Origin: Bradyrhizobium genosp. SA-3
GTDB taxonomy: Bacteria; Pseudomonadota; Alphaproteobacteria; Rhizobiales; Xanthobacteraceae
Length of the DNA: 63,174 nt
Assembly (NCBI RefSeq): GCF_004212635.1
Contig: NZ_PSRT01000040.1
Span: 1-63,174, forward strand
Direction of reading: 5' to 3'
Shown: piece after piece, positions 62,006 through 63,174 of the stretch
How positions within the stretch are numbered: the stretch's first letter is position 1
Layout of the letters: every line of letters begins with the position of its first letter
The notes under the pieces: generated by a model
Told to the model about the DNA's origin: nothing
Database searches by the model: none
The model's input: the letters and a program-made list of their open reading frames with translations, nothing else
Translations under genes and position numbers: made by a program

Positions 62006-63174
62006 ATGTTTCGCTGCGGCAAGACCCTGATGGCGCTTGCGCTCCTAATGGCGACTTCGGTCGCTGCAACGGCGCAGACCACAACCACACCTGCAGCCCC
62101 AAATCCGCAGGCGCAACCAGCGAGCCCGCCCGCGCCGTCGGCCGAGCTCTTGAAGCCCGAGCAACTTGAAGCCTTGGTTGCGCCAATTGCGCTCTATCCC
62201 GATGAGCTCCTTGCCAATGTCCTGGCCGCCTCGACCTATCCGCTGGAAGTGGTGCAGGCCGACCGCTGGCTGAAGGAGCGCAAGCAGCTCAAGGGTGATG
62301 CGCTCAAGACGGAGGTGGACAAGCAGGGCTGGGACGACAGCGTCAAGGCGCTGGCCAGTACCGCCGATGTGCTGACCATGATGAGCGACCAGCTCGACTG
62401 GACCAAGAAGCTCGGCGACGCCTTTCTTGCCCAGCAACCCGATGTGATGGACGCGATCCAGCGTCTGCGCACCAAGGCCTACGACAACAAGAAGCTGGTC
62501 ACGACCAAGCAGCAGAAGGTCAGCGTCCAGTCCCAGGAAGGCAAGCAGGTTGTCGTGATCCAGCAGGCCGATCCTTCAGCGATGTACGTGCCGTATTACG
62601 ATCCGGCGACGGTCTACGGCACCTGGCCCTATGCGGAGTATCCGCCGTACTATTGGGGCTATCCGTCCTATATCGGCGCCGGCATGGTTGCGGCCGGAAT
62701 CGCCTTCGGCACCGCTTGGGCGATCGGACGCTGGGGCAATTACTGGGGTGGCGGCTGCAACTGGGGCAACCGCAATGTCTACGTCAACCATCGCACCACC
62801 AACATCGGCAACGGTTGGCAGCACAATCCGGCGCATCGGCAGGGTGTTCGCTACAACAACACCAACGTCCAGCAGCGCTTCGGCAACAACAATCTGAAGG
62901 CCGGCGTGTCGGACCGGATGGATTTCCGCGGTCGTGACGGCAATCAGGTGCTGCGACCGGATCAAGGTGCGGGAGATCGAGCGGGCGACCGTGCCGGTGA
63001 TCGTGGGGGTCCGGGTGATCGCGCAGGTGACCGTGCGGGCAACCGCGGCGATCGGCCCGGCGGTGGCGATCGCGCGGGGGCCGCGGATCGTGCCAAGGGC
63101 GGTGGCGACCGGGCCAAGGGCGCAAGCAAAGGCGGCGGAGATCGCGCCAAGGCCGCCAATCGAGCCGGCGGCGG
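62006..63174 (+). CDS. DUF3300 domain-containing secreted protein, cut by the right edge
   Basis: 389 complete codons are visible and no stop is reached. MFRCGKTLMALALLMATSVA is a signal peptide. The DUF3300 core is LVAPIALYPDELLANVLAAS, TYPLEVVQADRWLKERKQLK, WDDSVKALASTADVLTMMSD and VIQQADPSAMYVPYYDPATV. After YWGYPSYIGAGMVAAGIAFG comes a long hydrophilic tail of GDRAGDRAGDR-type repeats. ATG 62006 follows GGGAGG by five bases. DUF3300 proteins are often found in the envelope with unknown role; here the FNR box suggests low-oxygen induction. Confidence 0.85.
   Translation, partial: MFRCGKTLMALALLMATSVAATAQTTTTPAAPNPQAQPASPPAPSAELLKPEQLEALVAPIALYPDELLANVLAASTYPLEVVQADRWLKERKQLKGDALKTEVDKQGWDDSVKALASTADVLTMMSDQLDWTKKLGDAFLAQQPDVMDAIQRLRTKAYDNKKLVTTKQQKVSVQSQEGKQVVVIQQADPSAMYVPYYDPATVYGTWPYAEYPPYYWGYPSYIGAGMVAAGIAFGTAWAIGRWGNYWGGGCNWGNRNVYVNHRTTNIGNGWQHNPAHRQGVRYNNTNVQQRFGNNNLKAGVSDRMDFRGRDGNQVLRPDQGAGDRAGDRAGDRGGPGDRAGDRAGNRGDRPGGGDRAGAADRAKGGGDRAKGASKGGGDRAKAANRAGG

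Overview
The window looks like a chromosomal segment of a Bradyrhizobium-type alphaproteobacterium. The basis is its high GC, densely overlapping operons, a Tat-exported formate dehydrogenase with its rhizobial accessory genes, many ABC sugar/glycerol-phosphate genes, a branched-chain keto-acid dehydrogenase operon next to an Lrp-type regulator, and a run of FixK/FNR-type boxes. The genus is inferred from gene content; no 16S gene or other marker is present.

Region 1 (1-9.8 kb) is a membrane-bound formate dehydrogenase locus. A divergent iron-sulfur protein cut by the left edge faces a chain of overlapping small accessory genes (lipoate/biotin-ligase-like protein, DUF6505-, DUF6352-, DUF3305- and DUF3306-type proteins). 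These are followed by a TorD chaperone fused to a helix-turn-helix domain, a 72-residue Tat protein, the molybdenum catalytic subunit, the four-cluster ferredoxin subunit and a cytochrome b subunit.

Region 2 (9.9-33.3 kb) is a carbohydrate/polyol and glycerol-phosphate supercluster. It has two SorC-type regulators, two FGGY kinases, two class II aldolases, a HAD phosphatase, a 2-hydroxyacid dehydrogenase, a GlpD-like flavoenzyme and a zinc dehydrogenase. One complete ABC importer has two non-identical ATPases with complementary motif defects. A second, Ugp-like importer has no ATPase of its own and is followed by a frameshifted glycerophosphodiesterase and a PhoD phosphatase. A shared ACATATGT palindrome lies upstream of the Ugp-like operon and of the dehydrogenase.

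Region 3 (33.4-46.5 kb) holds an MFS transporter, a branched-chain 2-oxoacid dehydrogenase operon whose first gene is a small ACT-like protein, and its divergent Lrp-type regulator. It then has a small secreted protein and a hydroxyacid/aldehyde/isopropylmalate-type dehydrogenase set with a LysR regulator. The last dehydrogenase is frameshifted.

Region 4 (46.5-48.0 kb) is a scar: the C-terminal stub of a tyrosine integrase, a decayed branched-chain amino-acid binding protein, and otherwise non-coding DNA.

Region 5 (48.0-63.2 kb) appears to be a low-oxygen/stress regulon. Six 14-bp FixK/FNR boxes sit upstream of an AI-2E-type transporter, a potassium-channel-like protein, a small membrane protein plus SulP transporter, an EipA-like secreted protein, a small membrane protein plus HlyD pair, and a DUF3300 protein cut by the right edge. 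A cysteine-free FixK-like regulator, two response regulators, a histidine kinase, a PPK2 polyphosphate kinase and the remains of an AspT-type antiporter lie among them. No rRNA, tRNA, intact insertion sequence or CRISPR array was seen.
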